The position numbers and the translations under genes were made by a program. Source: Providencia vermicola (GTDB lineage Bacteria; Pseudomonadota; Gammaproteobacteria; Enterobacterales; Enterobacteriaceae). Taken from it: 64,000 nucleotides of DNA. Position 1 is the stretch's first letter. Each line of letters begins with the position of its first letter. Below, in pieces: positions 45,245 through 55,824 of the stretch. Below the pieces are notes generated by a model, which did not search any database, was not told where the DNA came from, and was given only the letters and a program-made list of their open reading frames with translations. The stretch spans positions 189,001 to 253,000 of the forward strand of contig NZ_CP048796.1 of NCBI RefSeq assembly GCF_010748935.1, read 5' to 3'.

Positions 45245-46183
45245 CTAAGCAGCAGACTTAACAGCTTTGCGTTTTTGGCTGTGTGCCATGGCACCTTCAC
45301 GCACCCATGCGCCATCTTCCCAAGCCTTACGCTTGGCATTAACACGTTCGTAATTACAGATCCCTTCGCCTTTGATCACTTGATAGAACTCTTCCCAATT
45401 GATTTCACCGAAACGATAATGCCCAAGCGCCTCATCCCATTGCAGATCAGGGTCAGGAATGGTCATACCGAGGGCTTCGACTTGTGGCACCGTGTTATCA
45501 ACAAATTTCTGGCGTAGCTCATCGTTACTAAATCTTTTGATTTTCCACGCCATACTCTGTGCACTGTGTGGGGAGTCGCTGTCATTAGGGCCGAACATCA
45601 TGAGAACTGGCCACCAAAAGCGATTAATTGCATCTTGCAGCATGGCTTTTTGTTCGGCAGTTCCGTTGGCCAGTACGGTGACGGCTTCATAACCTTGGCG
45701 TTGATGGAAACTTTCTTCTTTACAAATTTTCACCATGGCGCGTGCGTAAGGGCCGTATGATGCTCGACATAGCGCAACTTGGTTAACAATGGCCGCACCA
45801 TCAACCAGCCAGCCAATGACGCCGACATCTGCCCAGTTCAGGGTGGGATAATTGAAGATTGATGAGTATTTCATTTTGCCGTCGAGCATCTTTTGATAGA
45901 TATCTTGGCGTGAACATCCCAAGGTTTCCGCGGCGCTATATAGGTAAAGGCCGTGTCCCGCTTCGTCTTGAATTTTTGCTAATAAAATGGCCTTACGCCG
46001 CAATGTGGGGGCGCGAGTTAACCAATTCGCTTCAGGCAACATACCAATCACTTCTGAGTGTGCATGCTGTCCCACTTGGCGGATCAGATTTTGCCTGTAA
46101 GCATCGGGCATCCAATCTTTTGGCTCAATGTTAATGTCGGCTTCGATTTTGGCCTCGAAGTTTGCCTGATTTTGCTCATTCAT
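45245..46183 (-). CDS. paaA: PaaA, catalytic subunit of phenylacetyl-CoA epoxidase
   Basis: Di-iron oxygenase subunit of 312 residues that epoxidises the aromatic ring of phenylacetyl-CoA. Ligand-bearing helices include [21 protein letters not shown] (about residues 68-88, ExxH) and [17 protein letters not shown] (near 151-167, ExxH). [15 protein letters not shown] [16 protein letters not shown] is also diagnostic. I use the ATG at 46183 (MNEQNQ), which fits the E. coli length of 309; an ATG at 46195 is also possible. First gene of the paaABCDEFGHIJ run. Confidence 0.96.
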   Translation of the reverse strand: MNEQNQANFEAKIEADINIEPKDWMPDAYRQNLIRQVGQHAHSEVIGMLPEANWLTRAPTLRRKAILLAKIQDEAGHGLYLYSAAETLGCSRQDIYQKMLDGKMKYSSIFNYPTLNWADVGVIGWLVDGAAIVNQVALCRASYGPYARAMVKICKEESFHQRQGYEAVTVLANGTAEQKAMLQDAINRFWWPVLMMFGPNDSDSPHSAQSMAWKIKRFSNDELRQKFVDNTVPQVEALGMTIPDPDLQWDEALGHYRFGEINWEEFYQVIKGEGICNYERVNAKRKAWEDGAWVREGAMAHSQKRKAVKSAA

Positions 46184-46507
46184 TGTTTTCTTCATCCAAG
46201 TGATTCGAATTAAATAATTTAAAAATAAAAAATGAATCATAAATATTTAACATTAATGCTAGGAATCGTTAACAATAAAATCAATGCTGTTTATTCTTCT
46301 TTTGCGATGGGCTTCACAGTTGATTTTATTTTATTGTTGATAAACATATAGTTAAATTTATTGTCTTTTGTGTGGTTTTTGTTTTTTCATGGATTTTTGA
46401 TCTGATTTGTTTTTGATTTGTTAAATTTCAAGTGGCGTCTATCATTGATGTTGTGATACATATTTATAATATGTCTATTTTTGTTTGTTTTTATTTGGAG
46501 AGATGTC
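46184..46507. promoter_or_regulatory. Divergent paaA / paaZ promoter region
   Basis: This 324-bp AT-rich region drives paaA leftwards and paaZ rightwards. Besides the PaaX-like sites it contains several TTGTTTTT-type runs but no gene. Global control by cAMP-CRP and IHF, known in E. coli, is plausible but I could not fix the sites. Confidence 0.55.
46198..46242. promoter_or_regulatory. Candidate PaaX operator pair upstream of paaA
   Basis: TGATTCG at 46201-46207 and its inverted copy within ATGAATCATAA (46232-46242) resemble the reported PaaX core WWTRTGATTCGYGWT. A weaker match, ATGTTGTGATACATA, lies about 55 bp upstream of paaZ near 46448-46462. Confidence 0.5.
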
Positions 46508-48574
46508 ATGCAGCAATTAACGAGTTATATAACGGGGAAATGGTTATATGGTGAAGGTGAAGGCCGCAAAATTTACCATGCGTTGACTGGGCAGGCGTTA
46601 TATGAGGTCACAACAGAGGGTTTGCCTTTAGTTGATTGCCTTGATTATGGGCGCAAAAAAGGGGGTGATGCCTTATCTGCTATGACATTCCAGCAGCGTG
46701 GGCAGATGTTAAAGGCAGTAGCAAAACATTTGTTAGCGCATAAAGCATCTCTTTATGAAATTTCAGCGCAAACAGGAGCGACTAAGGCGGATAGTTGGGT
46801 CGATATCGAAGGGGGAATTGCGACGTTGTTTTCCTTTGCTGGATTGGCAAATCGAGAATTACCGGATGATACCCTTTGGCCTGAAGATGACATGATCCCA
46901 TTATCGAAACAAGGGCAGTTTATTGCGCGGCATATTTTAACGTCTCGCCATGGTGTCGCACTGCATATCAATGCCTTTAACTTCCCATGTTGGGGGATGC
47001 TAGAAAAATTAGCGCCAACATGGTTAGCAGGTATGCCAGCGATTATTAAACCTGCGACTGCTTCAGCACAAGTGACACATGCAATGGTTCGTTTAATTGT
47101 TGAGAGTGGCTTAGTGCCTGAAGGGGCGATTCAGCTAATTTGTGGCGGTGTTGGTGATATGTTTGAACATTTAGATTTTGAAGATGTGGTGACATTCACA
47201 GGCTCGGCAGCAACAGGACAAAAATTAAAATCACATCCTCGACTACGTGAAAAATCAATACCTTTTACTATGGAGGCGGATTCGCTGAACTGCGCCATTC
47301 TTGGTGTTGATGTGACCGCACAGCAACCTGAATTTCCACTATTTATTAAAGAAGTGGCGCGAGAAATGACGGTAAAGGCGGGCCAAAAATGTACGGCAAT
47401 TCGTCGTATCCTTGTGCCAAAAACACAATTAGAAGCGGTTAAACAGGCCTTATTACAGCGTTTATCAGGGGTAACGATGGGGGATCCGGCTGTTGAGGGC
47501 GTCCGCATGGGGGCGTTAATCAATCTGGAACAGCGTGAAGATGTTCACCAAAAAGTCATGTACTTGCAGCAAAATGGTTGTGAGTTGCTGTGTGGTGGGA
47601 GTATGGAAAACCTAGATGTTATAGGGGCTGATAGCCAAAAAGGCGCGTTTTACCCACCGACATTACTGTATTGTGCGGATCCCTACACTCATCAAGCGGT
47701 ACATGAAACAGAAGCGTTTGGGCCGGTAGCAACACTGATTGGTTATGAAACCAGTGAACAGGCGGTTGAGTTAGCCATTATGGGAGGCGGAAGCCTTGCG
47801 GGAACCTTAGTGACGGCAGATTCATCGGTAGCTCAAGATGTTATTCGCAAGAGTGCGAGAGCGCATGGCCGAATGTTGGTGTTAAATGAAGCGGCGGCAG
47901 CTGAATCGACCGGACATGGCTCCCCATTACCTCTATTAGTTCATGGTGGCCCAGGGCGTGCGGGGGGTGGAGAAGAACTCGGAGGACTAAGAGCAGTAAA
48001 ACATTATATGCAGCGAACAGCGATTCAAGGCAGCCCGTCCATGCTGACCTCAATCACGAAGCAGTGGGTCCGTGGCTCGGATGTTATTACCGACCCTGTA
48101 CACCCCTTTAGGAAGTATTTTGAGGATTTAGTGATTGGCGATACTTTACTGACAGCGAGACGTACGGTATCAGAAGCCGACCTAGTCAACTTTGCGTGTT
48201 TAAGTGGCGACCATTTTTATGCGCATATGGATAAAATTGGTGCGGCACAGTCATTGTTTGGTGAACGTGTCGCTCATGGTTATTTTGTCGTATCGGCGGC
48301 GGCAGGTTTATTTGTCGATGCTGCTGTTGGCCCAGTGATTGCCAACTATGGGATGGAAAACCTACGCTTTATTGAGCCAGTCAAAATCGGAGATACAATT
48401 CAAGTACGTTTAACCTGTAAGAAGAAAATTAAAAAGGCACAAAAAACGGCGGAGGATAAGCCAAATGGTGTGGTTGAATGGGATGTTCAAGTGTTTAATC
48501 AAAATAACGCCGCGGTTGCCTTGTATAGCATTCTAACATTGGTTGAACGTCGAGAAGGGGATTTCGCACAGTAG
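46508..48574 (+). CDS. paaZ: PaaZ, oxepin-CoA hydrolase / 3-oxo-5,6-dehydrosuberyl-CoA semialdehyde dehydrogenase
   Basis: Bifunctional ring-cleavage enzyme of 688 residues. The N-terminal aldehyde dehydrogenase domain (about 1-520) has [31 protein letters not shown] near 155, the general base Glu in FTMEADSLN near 255 and the nucleophile Cys in GQKCTAIRR near 295. The C-terminal MaoC-type hydratase domain (about 535-680) has the [11 protein letters not shown] motif near 567 with its Asp-His pair, and [18 protein letters not shown]. The ATG at 46508 has GGAGAG upstream; an upstream frame extension was rejected. Transcribed away from paaA, as in E. coli. Confidence 0.95.
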   Translation: MQQLTSYITGKWLYGEGEGRKIYHALTGQALYEVTTEGLPLVDCLDYGRKKGGDALSAMTFQQRGQMLKAVAKHLLAHKASLYEISAQTGATKADSWVDIEGGIATLFSFAGLANRELPDDTLWPEDDMIPLSKQGQFIARHILTSRHGVALHINAFNFPCWGMLEKLAPTWLAGMPAIIKPATASAQVTHAMVRLIVESGLVPEGAIQLICGGVGDMFEHLDFEDVVTFTGSAATGQKLKSHPRLREKSIPFTMEADSLNCAILGVDVTAQQPEFPLFIKEVAREMTVKAGQKCTAIRRILVPKTQLEAVKQALLQRLSGVTMGDPAVEGVRMGALINLEQREDVHQKVMYLQQNGCELLCGGSMENLDVIGADSQKGAFYPPTLLYCADPYTHQAVHETEAFGPVATLIGYETSEQAVELAIMGGGSLAGTLVTADSSVAQDVIRKSARAHGRMLVLNEAAAAESTGHGSPLPLLVHGGPGRAGGGEELGGLRAVKHYMQRTAIQGSPSMLTSITKQWVRGSDVITDPVHPFRKYFEDLVIGDTLLTARRTVSEADLVNFACLSGDHFYAHMDKIGAAQSLFGERVAHGYFVVSAAAGLFVDAAVGPVIANYGMENLRFIEPVKIGDTIQVRLTCKKKIKKAQKTAEDKPNGVVEWDVQVFNQNNAAVALYSILTLVERREGDFAQ

Positions 48575-48660
48575 ATTTGGCATGAAGGATGAAATGCGTG
48601 TCTTTTTATTGATTTTCTGTTTTGATGGAAAAAACCGCCATAAAAATAATAGGGGATCAT

Positions 48661-49422
48661 ATGAAGACACATCATCAATCGGTATACCAACAATTTGACG
48701 AGCAAGCGGCTGCTTATTTAACGAGCCAAGTGCATGCACAAGGCGAAGATTTACACGCCTTACAGCAGTTGCTTCAGGAAAACGCTGAGGCAACTGTTCT
48801 CGATCTTGGCTGTGGTGCTGGGCATGCCAGTTTTTCGGTTGCGCCTTTTGTGGACTCTGTCACCGCCTATGATTTGTCGGATTCTATGCTTTCTGTTGTC
48901 GCGGCGACAGCCCAAGAACGGGCACTGCATAATATTAAAACATGTCAGGGAACGGTAGAATCATTGCCTTTCGAGGATAATCGTTTTGATATTGTTATTA
49001 GTCGTTATTCCGCGCACCATTGGCATGATGTTGGTCGAGCTTTGCGTGAAGTGCATCGTGTCTTAAAGCAAGGTGGCCGAGCGGTGTTTATTGATGTTGT
49101 TTCACCGGGGCATCCACTATTAGATATTTACTTACAAACCGTTGAAGTATTACGTGATACCTCACATATTCGTGATTACTCTGTTGGTGAATGGACTGCG
49201 ATGTTTAATCATGCACAGTTGTTTGTACGTACGGTGAAAAGTTTTCGTCTTGAATTGGAGTTTACCAGTTGGGTGGAACGGATGAGGACACCGCCGCCGT
49301 TAGTTGACGCAATCCGTCAATACCAAATGACACTCAGTGATGAGGCAAAGAACTATTTTATGGTACAAGAAAATGGTTCTTTCACCTCCGATGTTATGCT
49401 GTTTGAATGTTTACGTCCATGA
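48661..49422 (+). CDS. Class I SAM-dependent methyltransferase (UbiE/YafE-like)
   Basis: This 253-residue cytosolic methyltransferase has the SAM-binding motif TVLDLGCGAGHASFSVA (about residues 45-61), the acidic post-I motif VTAYDLSDSML and the late motif LPFEDNRFDIVISRYSAHHWHDVGRALREVHRVLKQGGRAVFIDVVSPGHP. It resembles the E. coli YafE and UbiE groups, whose substrates are unclear or quinones. The ATG at 48661 has AGGGGAT upstream; an ATG at 48622 lacks a site. Its 3' end overlaps the convergent ydhR gene by 29 bp. Substrate unknown. Confidence 0.85.
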   Translation: MKTHHQSVYQQFDEQAAAYLTSQVHAQGEDLHALQQLLQENAEATVLDLGCGAGHASFSVAPFVDSVTAYDLSDSMLSVVAATAQERALHNIKTCQGTVESLPFEDNRFDIVISRYSAHHWHDVGRALREVHRVLKQGGRAVFIDVVSPGHPLLDIYLQTVEVLRDTSHIRDYSVGEWTAMFNHAQLFVRTVKSFRLELEFTSWVERMRTPPPLVDAIRQYQMTLSDEAKNYFMVQENGSFTSDVMLFECLRP

Positions 49423-49735
49423 ATGACTTGGTAATAAATTGCGCTTGGTTGAGTTGGCTAAGCGCATGATTGACAGCAAAAATCTCACCTCTTACTTCAG
49501 GCACGCCAAATGATTTTAATCGTGCGCTGTGTTTTTCTAAGTAGGCTTGCGCCTGTTCTTGTGAGTTAAACAAGTAAATACCGCCAGCTTGCTGTGTTGC
49601 GGGGTTTTCTGTCCATATTTTCCAAATGAATCCTGGCTCCTCATTGATCGATTTGGCTAACGTTTCCATCGCATTGGCCATGTCCTGTCCCCAAGGGCCT
49701 TGGTAAGGAAAGTCCACTTGTAAAATCACCGGCAT
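49394..49735 (-). CDS. ydhR: YdhR family protein (putative monooxygenase fold)
   Basis: This 113-residue dimeric alpha/beta-barrel protein is homologous to E. coli YdhR. VDFPYQGPWGQDMANAMETLAKSINEEPGFIWKIWTENPATQQAGGIYLFNSQEQAQAYLEKHSARLK aligns with it throughout. YdhR resembles small cofactor-free monooxygenases structurally, but its reaction is not established. The C terminus is about 10 residues longer than in E. coli and its coding end overlaps the methyltransferase gene. Confidence 0.9.
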   Translation of the reverse strand: MPVILQVDFPYQGPWGQDMANAMETLAKSINEEPGFIWKIWTENPATQQAGGIYLFNSQEQAQAYLEKHSARLKSFGVPEVRGEIFAVNHALSQLNQAQFITKSFMDVNIQTA

Positions 49736-49787
49736 AACGACTCCTATTTGAATTTTTTATTTTATTAATTATTGGACAGTATAATCC

Positions 49788-51260
49788 TTAACTTAAATTA
49801 TTACTTTGATCATTAATGGTTTTTATACTGTCATTTTTTCCTGCCTCGAAAGCCGCTAGAGTGGCTAAACGAGCCTGTTTGTGATCAACAATGGGGGCAG
49901 GATAGTCTAAGGTTAGGTTATTCGCCTCAGCCCACTCATGAGGAGTATGAATATATTTGTCCGGTACTGAACTTAATTCGGGTAACCACTGGCGAATAAA
50001 TTCACCCTGAGGGTCAAATTTCTTTCCTTGTGTTGTCGGATTAAAGATACGGAACCATGGTTGCGCATCTGTCCCCGTGGACGCTGACCATTGCCAACCA
50101 CCATTATTGGCGGCAAGCGTGCCATCAATCAGTTGTTGCATAAAGTATCGCTCACCAAGGCGCCAGTCTATGAGCAAATCTTTCACTAAAAAGCTAGCAG
50201 TGATCATTCTTAGGCGATTATGCATCCAACCGGTGGCGTTAAGCTGACGCATTGCGGCATCGACGATAGGATAGCCTGTTTGTCCATTTTGCCATGCATT
50301 TAGGTCCGTATTGTTCGTGTTCCACTGAATATATGTTGTCCACTCAATAAAAGGCTGGTGGCGGCACAAGCGGGGGAATGCGACCAATAAATGATGATAA
50401 AATTCACGCCATATCAGTTCATTGAGCCATGTAAATGCACCACTATCAGGTGAATCGAAAACATGCGGGTTTTCAGCAAGCAATCGATTTAAACATTGTC
50501 GTGGTGAGAGAACACCTATCGCTAAGTAAGGCGATAATTGGCTGGTTCCATCAATAGCAGGAATATCACGCTGTTGCTGATAGTGTTGGACCTTAGTACG
50601 GCAAAATTGCCGTAGTTGCTGCAATGCAGCAGCTTCTCCAGCCGGAAAAGGGGGCGCAATATCCACCGCGTGATGCTCAAACAGGGGTTGTGATAGCGTC
50701 TGGATCTTCAGTGCGTTATCTCTTGGCTTAGGGGCTGCCAAAGAGCGAAAATCCGCCGTTATCAACTGACTAATAAAGGCTCGGCGAAAAGGTGTGTATA
50801 CCTGATACATTTCACCTTTTTGATTGGTGACTGATTGAGGCGCTAATAAGAGTGCGTCATCGAACGTGTGGACATGAAAAGGTAATGTTTGTTTTAACAA
50901 CCATTCATCGCGCTTACGTTCGTTCAATTCATATTGACGGTTGAAATAGAGGTGATCGGCCTGTTGCTGTTGTGCAAACTCGACGACCCAGTGTGCTGCA
51001 CTTGAAAAATCAGCGACTGTCTGACAAATCAAGGGGATGCCTAGCTTCGCCAGTGAGTCGCGTAGCGCAAGCAGATTTTGGTGTAAGAACGTGATTTGTC
51101 GGGAAGAAAGGTCATGTGCCCGCCATTGTTCCGGTGTTGCAGTAAACAAGGCGAGCACTTTAGCCTCGGGATCAGCACAAGCAGAAGACAGGGCTTTATT
51201 ATCGGTGACTCTCAGATCATGACGAAACCAGACCAAATGACAAGCCTGTTTCTTGACCAT
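49788..51260 (-). CDS. phrB: Deoxyribodipyrimidine photolyase
   Basis: Light-driven repair of cyclobutane pyrimidine dimers. The 490-residue protein has the N-terminal antenna domain (HLVWFRHDLRVTDNKALSSA at about 7-26) and the C-terminal FAD domain with SGAFTWLNELIWREFYHHLL (near 279), NGQTGYPIVDAAMRQL, WMHNRLRMITASFLVKDLLIDWR and ANNGGWQWSASTGTDAQPWFRIFNP. All match class I CPD photolyases. A good AAGGAG lies upstream. It starts 26 bp after the proP stop on the same strand, so it may be read from the proP promoter. Confidence 0.95.
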   Translation of the reverse strand: MVKKQACHLVWFRHDLRVTDNKALSSACADPEAKVLALFTATPEQWRAHDLSSRQITFLHQNLLALRDSLAKLGIPLICQTVADFSSAAHWVVEFAQQQQADHLYFNRQYELNERKRDEWLLKQTLPFHVHTFDDALLLAPQSVTNQKGEMYQVYTPFRRAFISQLITADFRSLAAPKPRDNALKIQTLSQPLFEHHAVDIAPPFPAGEAAALQQLRQFCRTKVQHYQQQRDIPAIDGTSQLSPYLAIGVLSPRQCLNRLLAENPHVFDSPDSGAFTWLNELIWREFYHHLLVAFPRLCRHQPFIEWTTYIQWNTNNTDLNAWQNGQTGYPIVDAAMRQLNATGWMHNRLRMITASFLVKDLLIDWRLGERYFMQQLIDGTLAANNGGWQWSASTGTDAQPWFRIFNPTTQGKKFDPQGEFIRQWLPELSSVPDKYIHTPHEWAEANNLTLDYPAPIVDHKQARLATLAAFEAGKNDSIKTINDQSNNLS

Positions 51261-51286
51261 CTTCTGCTCCTTTGCCTTACATAGAC

Positions 51287-52789
51287 TTAGTCTAATTTAG
51301 GGTGCTGATTAATTAACGATTGGCGTTTTTTCTCAAGTTCTGCAATCTGTTGTTCAATATCTTCAACCTTCTGTTCAATATTGTCATAGTGCTCACTTAA
51401 GATTTCTTTTGCTTCAGCCTTATCTGATGCAGCCGGTGTCGCGCCTCTCAGTGGTTTATTTGCTGTTTCTGGCATTTTAATCCCAGTGTACAAGCCTATC
51501 AGCGCGATAACCATCAAATAAAAGGCTGGCATATACAGGTTGTTGGTGGATTCAACTAACCAAGCCGCGACGGTTGGTGTCGCACCGGCAATCAATACCG
51601 AGATATTAAATGCGATCGCGAGAGCACTGTAACGAATATGAGTTGGGAAAATGGCGGGTAAAATAGATGCCATCACGCCAGTAAAACAATTAAGTAAAAC
51701 GGCTAAAATCAGTAAACCAACGAAGATCAAACCCACAGAACCGCTGTCAATCAGCATAAAGGCAGGATAGGCTAAAATAATCAGGCCTAAGCTTCCCGCT
51801 ATCACAAATGGGCGACGACCTATTTTATCGCTGGTTAAGCCAATAATAGGCTGAACAAATAACATACCAATCATAATTGCAATAATGATAAGCACACCAT
51901 GGTCAGCTGAATAATTCATGTTATGCGATAAGTAACTTGGCATATAGGTCAGCAACATATAGTAAGTCACGTTAGTTGCGATAACCAGCCCCACACAGAT
52001 CATTAAGCTCTTCCAGTACTTTGTTACCACTTCACGGAAAGACACTTTTGGTGGGTTTTGAATATTGGCTTTATCTTGTTTTTCCAGTGTTTCAACATGT
52101 TGTTGGAATGCTGGCGTCTCTTCAAGCGCATGACGCAAATATAACCCAATGATACCCAGTGGCAATGCTAAGAAGAATGGAATTCTCCAACCCCAATCAT
52201 GAAAATTTTCTTCTCCGACAATGCTCGAAATCAGGACGACGACACCAGCCCCTAATACGAAGCCAGCAATAGAACCAAAGTCTAACCAACTTCCCATAAA
52301 GCCGCGTTTTCGGTCGGGTGAATATTCGGCAACAAAGATGGCTGCACCTGAATATTCTCCACCAACGGAGAAGCCTTGAGCGAGTTTCGCTAACAGCAGC
52401 AGAATGGGAGCCCAAATACCAATACTTTCATAGGATGGGATCAAACCAATCGCGAACGTACTGATCGACATAATAATAATGGTGATCGCCAAGACTTTTT
52501 GTCGGCCGTATTTATCACCTAAGATCCCGAAAACAACACCGCCTAAAGGCCTAACGAGAAAAGGCACGGAAAACGTTGCCAATGCGGCAATCATCTGAAC
52601 GCTCGGTGATGCGCCAGGGAAGAAAACTTGACCAAGTACATAAGCTAAGAAGCCATATACACCAAAATCAAACCACTCCATCGCATTACCCAGCGAAGCC
52701 GCTGTAATGGCTTTTTTCAATTTCCCATCATCAATGATAGTAATATCATTAATATTTAATGGTTTTTCTTTTTTCTTTCTGAATTTCAT
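51287..52789 (-). CDS. proP: Proline/betaine osmosensory transporter ProP
   Basis: Proton symporter of osmoprotectants (MHS branch of the MFS) in the inner membrane. The 500-residue length is the same as in E. coli, with strong identity: AITAASLGNAMEWFDFGVYGFLAYVLG, LGDKYGRQKVLA, AEYSPDRKRGFMGSWLDFGSIAGFVLGAGVVVLIS. The cytosolic C terminus (about residues 455-500) keeps the heptad pattern EHYDNIEQKVEDIEQQIAEL that forms the antiparallel coiled coil tuning osmotic activation. A 1.2-kb noncoding region precedes it. The phrB gene follows. Confidence 0.96.
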   Translation of the reverse strand: MKFRKKKEKPLNINDITIIDDGKLKKAITAASLGNAMEWFDFGVYGFLAYVLGQVFFPGASPSVQMIAALATFSVPFLVRPLGGVVFGILGDKYGRQKVLAITIIIMSISTFAIGLIPSYESIGIWAPILLLLAKLAQGFSVGGEYSGAAIFVAEYSPDRKRGFMGSWLDFGSIAGFVLGAGVVVLISSIVGEENFHDWGWRIPFFLALPLGIIGLYLRHALEETPAFQQHVETLEKQDKANIQNPPKVSFREVVTKYWKSLMICVGLVIATNVTYYMLLTYMPSYLSHNMNYSADHGVLIIIAIMIGMLFVQPIIGLTSDKIGRRPFVIAGSLGLIILAYPAFMLIDSGSVGLIFVGLLILAVLLNCFTGVMASILPAIFPTHIRYSALAIAFNISVLIAGATPTVAAWLVESTNNLYMPAFYLMVIALIGLYTGIKMPETANKPLRGATPAASDKAEAKEILSEHYDNIEQKVEDIEQQIAELEKKRQSLINQHPKLD

Positions 52790-54023
52790 GGAACCATCCT
52801 CTTATCTGAATCTCGGAACATAAGGAACTGCATTCATGATGTGTGTGGCGTCCATATCTCTACAGCTAACCTGGGTAAGATAAACAGAGAGACTGTTATA
52901 TTAGAATAGTCGTTATCTATAGAATGCATAAATATTTTATTAATCACCTGTAGAAATCATCAATATGAATAGCGTGTTATATCCGATTACTAAGACAATT
53001 AGGGGAAAATCACCGCTAATAATTGTGAAGAGACGAACGAAGAAGCGGAAAGAATAGCGAGTTATTTTGTTGTTGTGTATTTTTTAAATAAAGCAAAACA
53101 TGTACCTTTAGGTAACCTTACATAGCGACTAATAATACAATAATATCGAATAAATGTAAAACGTTAGTCTTTTATGCTACTTTTTGTGGTGTTATTAACT
53201 TTTTAATCTCGCAATGAGTGCTTAATTAGGGGTGGTATTTATGCTGTTGTTTTATAAAGAAAAAATAAGTGTGAATTCGACTTTGTTATATACGGTTTTT
53301 CGCCTTCCATTTGCAGATAATAAAATCCTGAGATAAGCCGACATCAATCATTCTGTGTTGAAAACAAAAGCCCGTTAAAATACCTTCAGGGTTATCTGAT
53401 TATTTGGCAGGTTATTGCGTTGAATAATGAGCTGATAGGAAAATGGTATAAAGATAAAAAGCGTGACTAGCTGTTCTTTCTATTTGTGTCACAGTGAGTG
53501 GTCCTTTTGACCACCCTGAATGATTCAGCTTATATATTATCAGTCTGCTTATTCTACATTAGGTTGAATGAATATTGCTGGAATATTGCAGTATCATGAC
53601 CATTGTGGCAATCGTCGATAATATTCATGTTTCAATAATTCCCAGCAAAATGAAAAGTGAAGGGGCATTTTATTTTTAGGATGACTAAGGGGCTGTTTTC
53701 AATTCGTGATGATAGCCAATAGGAACCTTATATAATCTTATTTCGATTTGTTGTTAAGTTATTGTTAATGCGGTTTATTTTTGTTATTTCATCTTTTCGC
53801 TATATTTAATTTATTCTGTATCCAGACTCTTCTTTTGATATTAGTGGATGATTATCCTGTTCTTACTAGCGATGGGTTTTCGCTGGTATGAACAGCAGAT
53901 TTAATTAGTTACACTAAGTTAAGTAAATATACATTGGTTTAATAATGATGAAGTGTCACAGCGAGCATGATTTTGACTTGTTGTGAGTGATTTTAACTTA
54001 ATCTGACTTAAAAGAGTGCCATT
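52790..54023. other. Long noncoding region between divergent proP and poxB
   Basis: This 1234-bp AT-rich region is larger than needed for two promoters. It holds a small hairpin GTGGTC/GACCAC (53498-53514) and, on the minus strand, a 37-codon open stretch with protein-like composition described separately. I see no complete gene, tRNA or mobile element. Confidence 0.45.
53286..53399 (-). pseudogene. Possible coding remnant, 37 codons, no start
   Basis: Between two in-frame stops this stretch reads through GILTGFCFQHRMIDVGLSQD and FIICKWKAKN, a composition that looks protein-like rather than random AT-rich noise. It has no start codon near its upstream end and no ribosome site. It may be the C-terminal end of a decayed gene. 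I do not recognise the family and hold this weakly. Confidence 0.2.
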
Positions 54024-55748
54024 ATGAAAAAACAGACTGTTGCATCCTATGTCGCGAAGGTCCTAGAAAATGCAGGTGTTAAGCGTATTTGGGGCGTTAC
54101 TGGTGATTCACTGAATGGTTTAAGTGATAGCTTACGCCGTCTTGGCACAATTGAATGGTTAGGCACTCGTCACGAAGAGGTTGCGGCATTTGCAGCGGGT
54201 GCTGAAGCACAAATGACTGGTAACCTTACAGTTTGTGCAGGTTCATGTGGACCCGGTAATATGCACCTGATTAATGGTTTGTATGATTGCCATCGTAACC
54301 GTGTACCTGTATTGGCAATTGCGGCACATATCCCATCAAGCGAAATTGGTAGCAACTATTTTCAGGAAACACACCCAACAGAGTTATTCCGTGAATGTAG
54401 CCACTACTGTGAGATGATCTCTAACCCTGAGCAGCTTCCCCAAGTGCTTGGCATTGCTATGCGTAAAGCAATTCTGGAAAAAGGTGTGTCTGTGATTGTA
54501 TTGCCTGGTGATATCGCGTTACGTGACGCACCAGAAACCGCTAATGATACATGGTATCAGCCGCAAGCTCCGTTGATCATGCCACAAACGTCTGAAATAG
54601 CTAAATTAGCGGATGCACTGAATCAATCAGAAAATATTACACTATTCTGTGGTGCGGGATGTGCAGGGGCACACGATGAAGTGGTTAAACTCGCAGAAAC
54701 ATTAAAGGCACCTGTCGTACATGCCTTGCGAGGTAAAGAGCATATTGAATGGGATAACCCATATAGCGTTGGGATGACAGGACTCATTGGCTTCTCATCG
54801 GGTTACCATGCGATGATGAATGCGGATACCGTTGTCTTACTCGGCACTCAATTTCCATACCGCGCATTCTACCCACAAGGGGCTAAAATTATTCAGATCG
54901 ATATCAATGCGGGCAGCTTAGGCTCTCATTGCCATATTGATATGGGATTGATCGGTGATATTAAAGCGACTTTGACAGCCTTACAGCCGCATTTAACAGT
55001 GAAACAAGATCGCCACCATTTAGATAGCGCATTAAAACATTATCAAGAAGCTCGTAAAGGCCTTGATGACCTAGCGAAACCGGGGCATGAAGATGTGATT
55101 CATCCACAGTATTTGGCTAGTCGAATCAGTGCACTTGCAAATGATGATGCTGTATTCACGTGTGACGTCGGTACACCAACGGTTTGGGCTGCACGTTATT
55201 TAAAAATGAACGGTAAGCGCCGTTTAATTGGTTCGTTCAACCATGGCTCAATGGCGAATGCAATGCCACAGGCAATGGGGATCCAATCCGTCGATAAAAC
55301 TCGTCAGGTCATTACAATGAGTGGTGACGGTGGCTTTAGTATGTTGATGGGGGATTTGTTATCGCTAGCGCAAATGAATTTACCGGTAAAAGTGATCGTT
55401 CTGAATAATAGTGTTTTGGGCTTTGTTGCGATGGAGATGAAGGTCGGTGGCTTCTTAACTGAAGGTACAGACCTCCATAATCCTAACTTTGCTGCTGTGG
55501 CTAACGCCGCCGGTATCAAAGGAATTCGTGTTGAGAAAAGCGAAGACGTGGATGCGGCATTGAAAGAAGCATTTGCACATGATGGCCCTGTTGTGGTCGA
55601 TGTGGTGACTGCAAAACAAGAGCTCTCTATGCCACCAACCATTAATCTGCAAGAAGCTAAAGGCTTTAGTTTGTATATGCTGAAGGCGATTTTAAGCGGT
55701 CGTGGTGATGAAGTTGTTGAACTCGCGAAGACAAACTGGATACGTTAA
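54024..55748 (+). CDS. poxB: Pyruvate dehydrogenase (quinone), pyruvate oxidase PoxB
   Basis: Thiamine- and FAD-dependent peripheral membrane enzyme that decarboxylates pyruvate to acetate and reduces ubiquinone. The 574-residue length matches E. coli (572). Features are the N-terminal [17 protein letters not shown] with [15 protein letters not shown] (the activating Glu), the FAD-domain stretch, the ThDP motif [32 protein letters not shown] near residue 431, and a C-terminal tail [16 protein letters not shown] that in E. coli binds lipid. It is monocistronic, ending at a good terminator. Confidence 0.96.
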   Translation: MKKQTVASYVAKVLENAGVKRIWGVTGDSLNGLSDSLRRLGTIEWLGTRHEEVAAFAAGAEAQMTGNLTVCAGSCGPGNMHLINGLYDCHRNRVPVLAIAAHIPSSEIGSNYFQETHPTELFRECSHYCEMISNPEQLPQVLGIAMRKAILEKGVSVIVLPGDIALRDAPETANDTWYQPQAPLIMPQTSEIAKLADALNQSENITLFCGAGCAGAHDEVVKLAETLKAPVVHALRGKEHIEWDNPYSVGMTGLIGFSSGYHAMMNADTVVLLGTQFPYRAFYPQGAKIIQIDINAGSLGSHCHIDMGLIGDIKATLTALQPHLTVKQDRHHLDSALKHYQEARKGLDDLAKPGHEDVIHPQYLASRISALANDDAVFTCDVGTPTVWAARYLKMNGKRRLIGSFNHGSMANAMPQAMGIQSVDKTRQVITMSGDGGFSMLMGDLLSLAQMNLPVKVIVLNNSVLGFVAMEMKVGGFLTEGTDLHNPNFAAVANAAGIKGIRVEKSEDVDAALKEAFAHDGPVVVDVVTAKQELSMPPTINLQEAKGFSLYMLKAILSGRGDEVVELAKTNWIR

Positions 55749-55785
55749 TGCATCTATCGCTTTGCTGTTAGATTGACCATTTAAG

Positions 55786-55811
55786 CCAACCAACCTTAGC
55801 CGGTTGGTTGG
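55786..55811. terminator. Terminator after poxB
   Basis: CCAACCAACC and GGTTGGTTGG form a perfect 10-bp stem with a 6-base loop, followed by TATTTATAG. It lies 38 bp past poxB and 14 bp before the end of the convergent alkA-type gene. Confidence 0.75.
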
Positions 55812-55824
55812 TATTTATAGGCCA

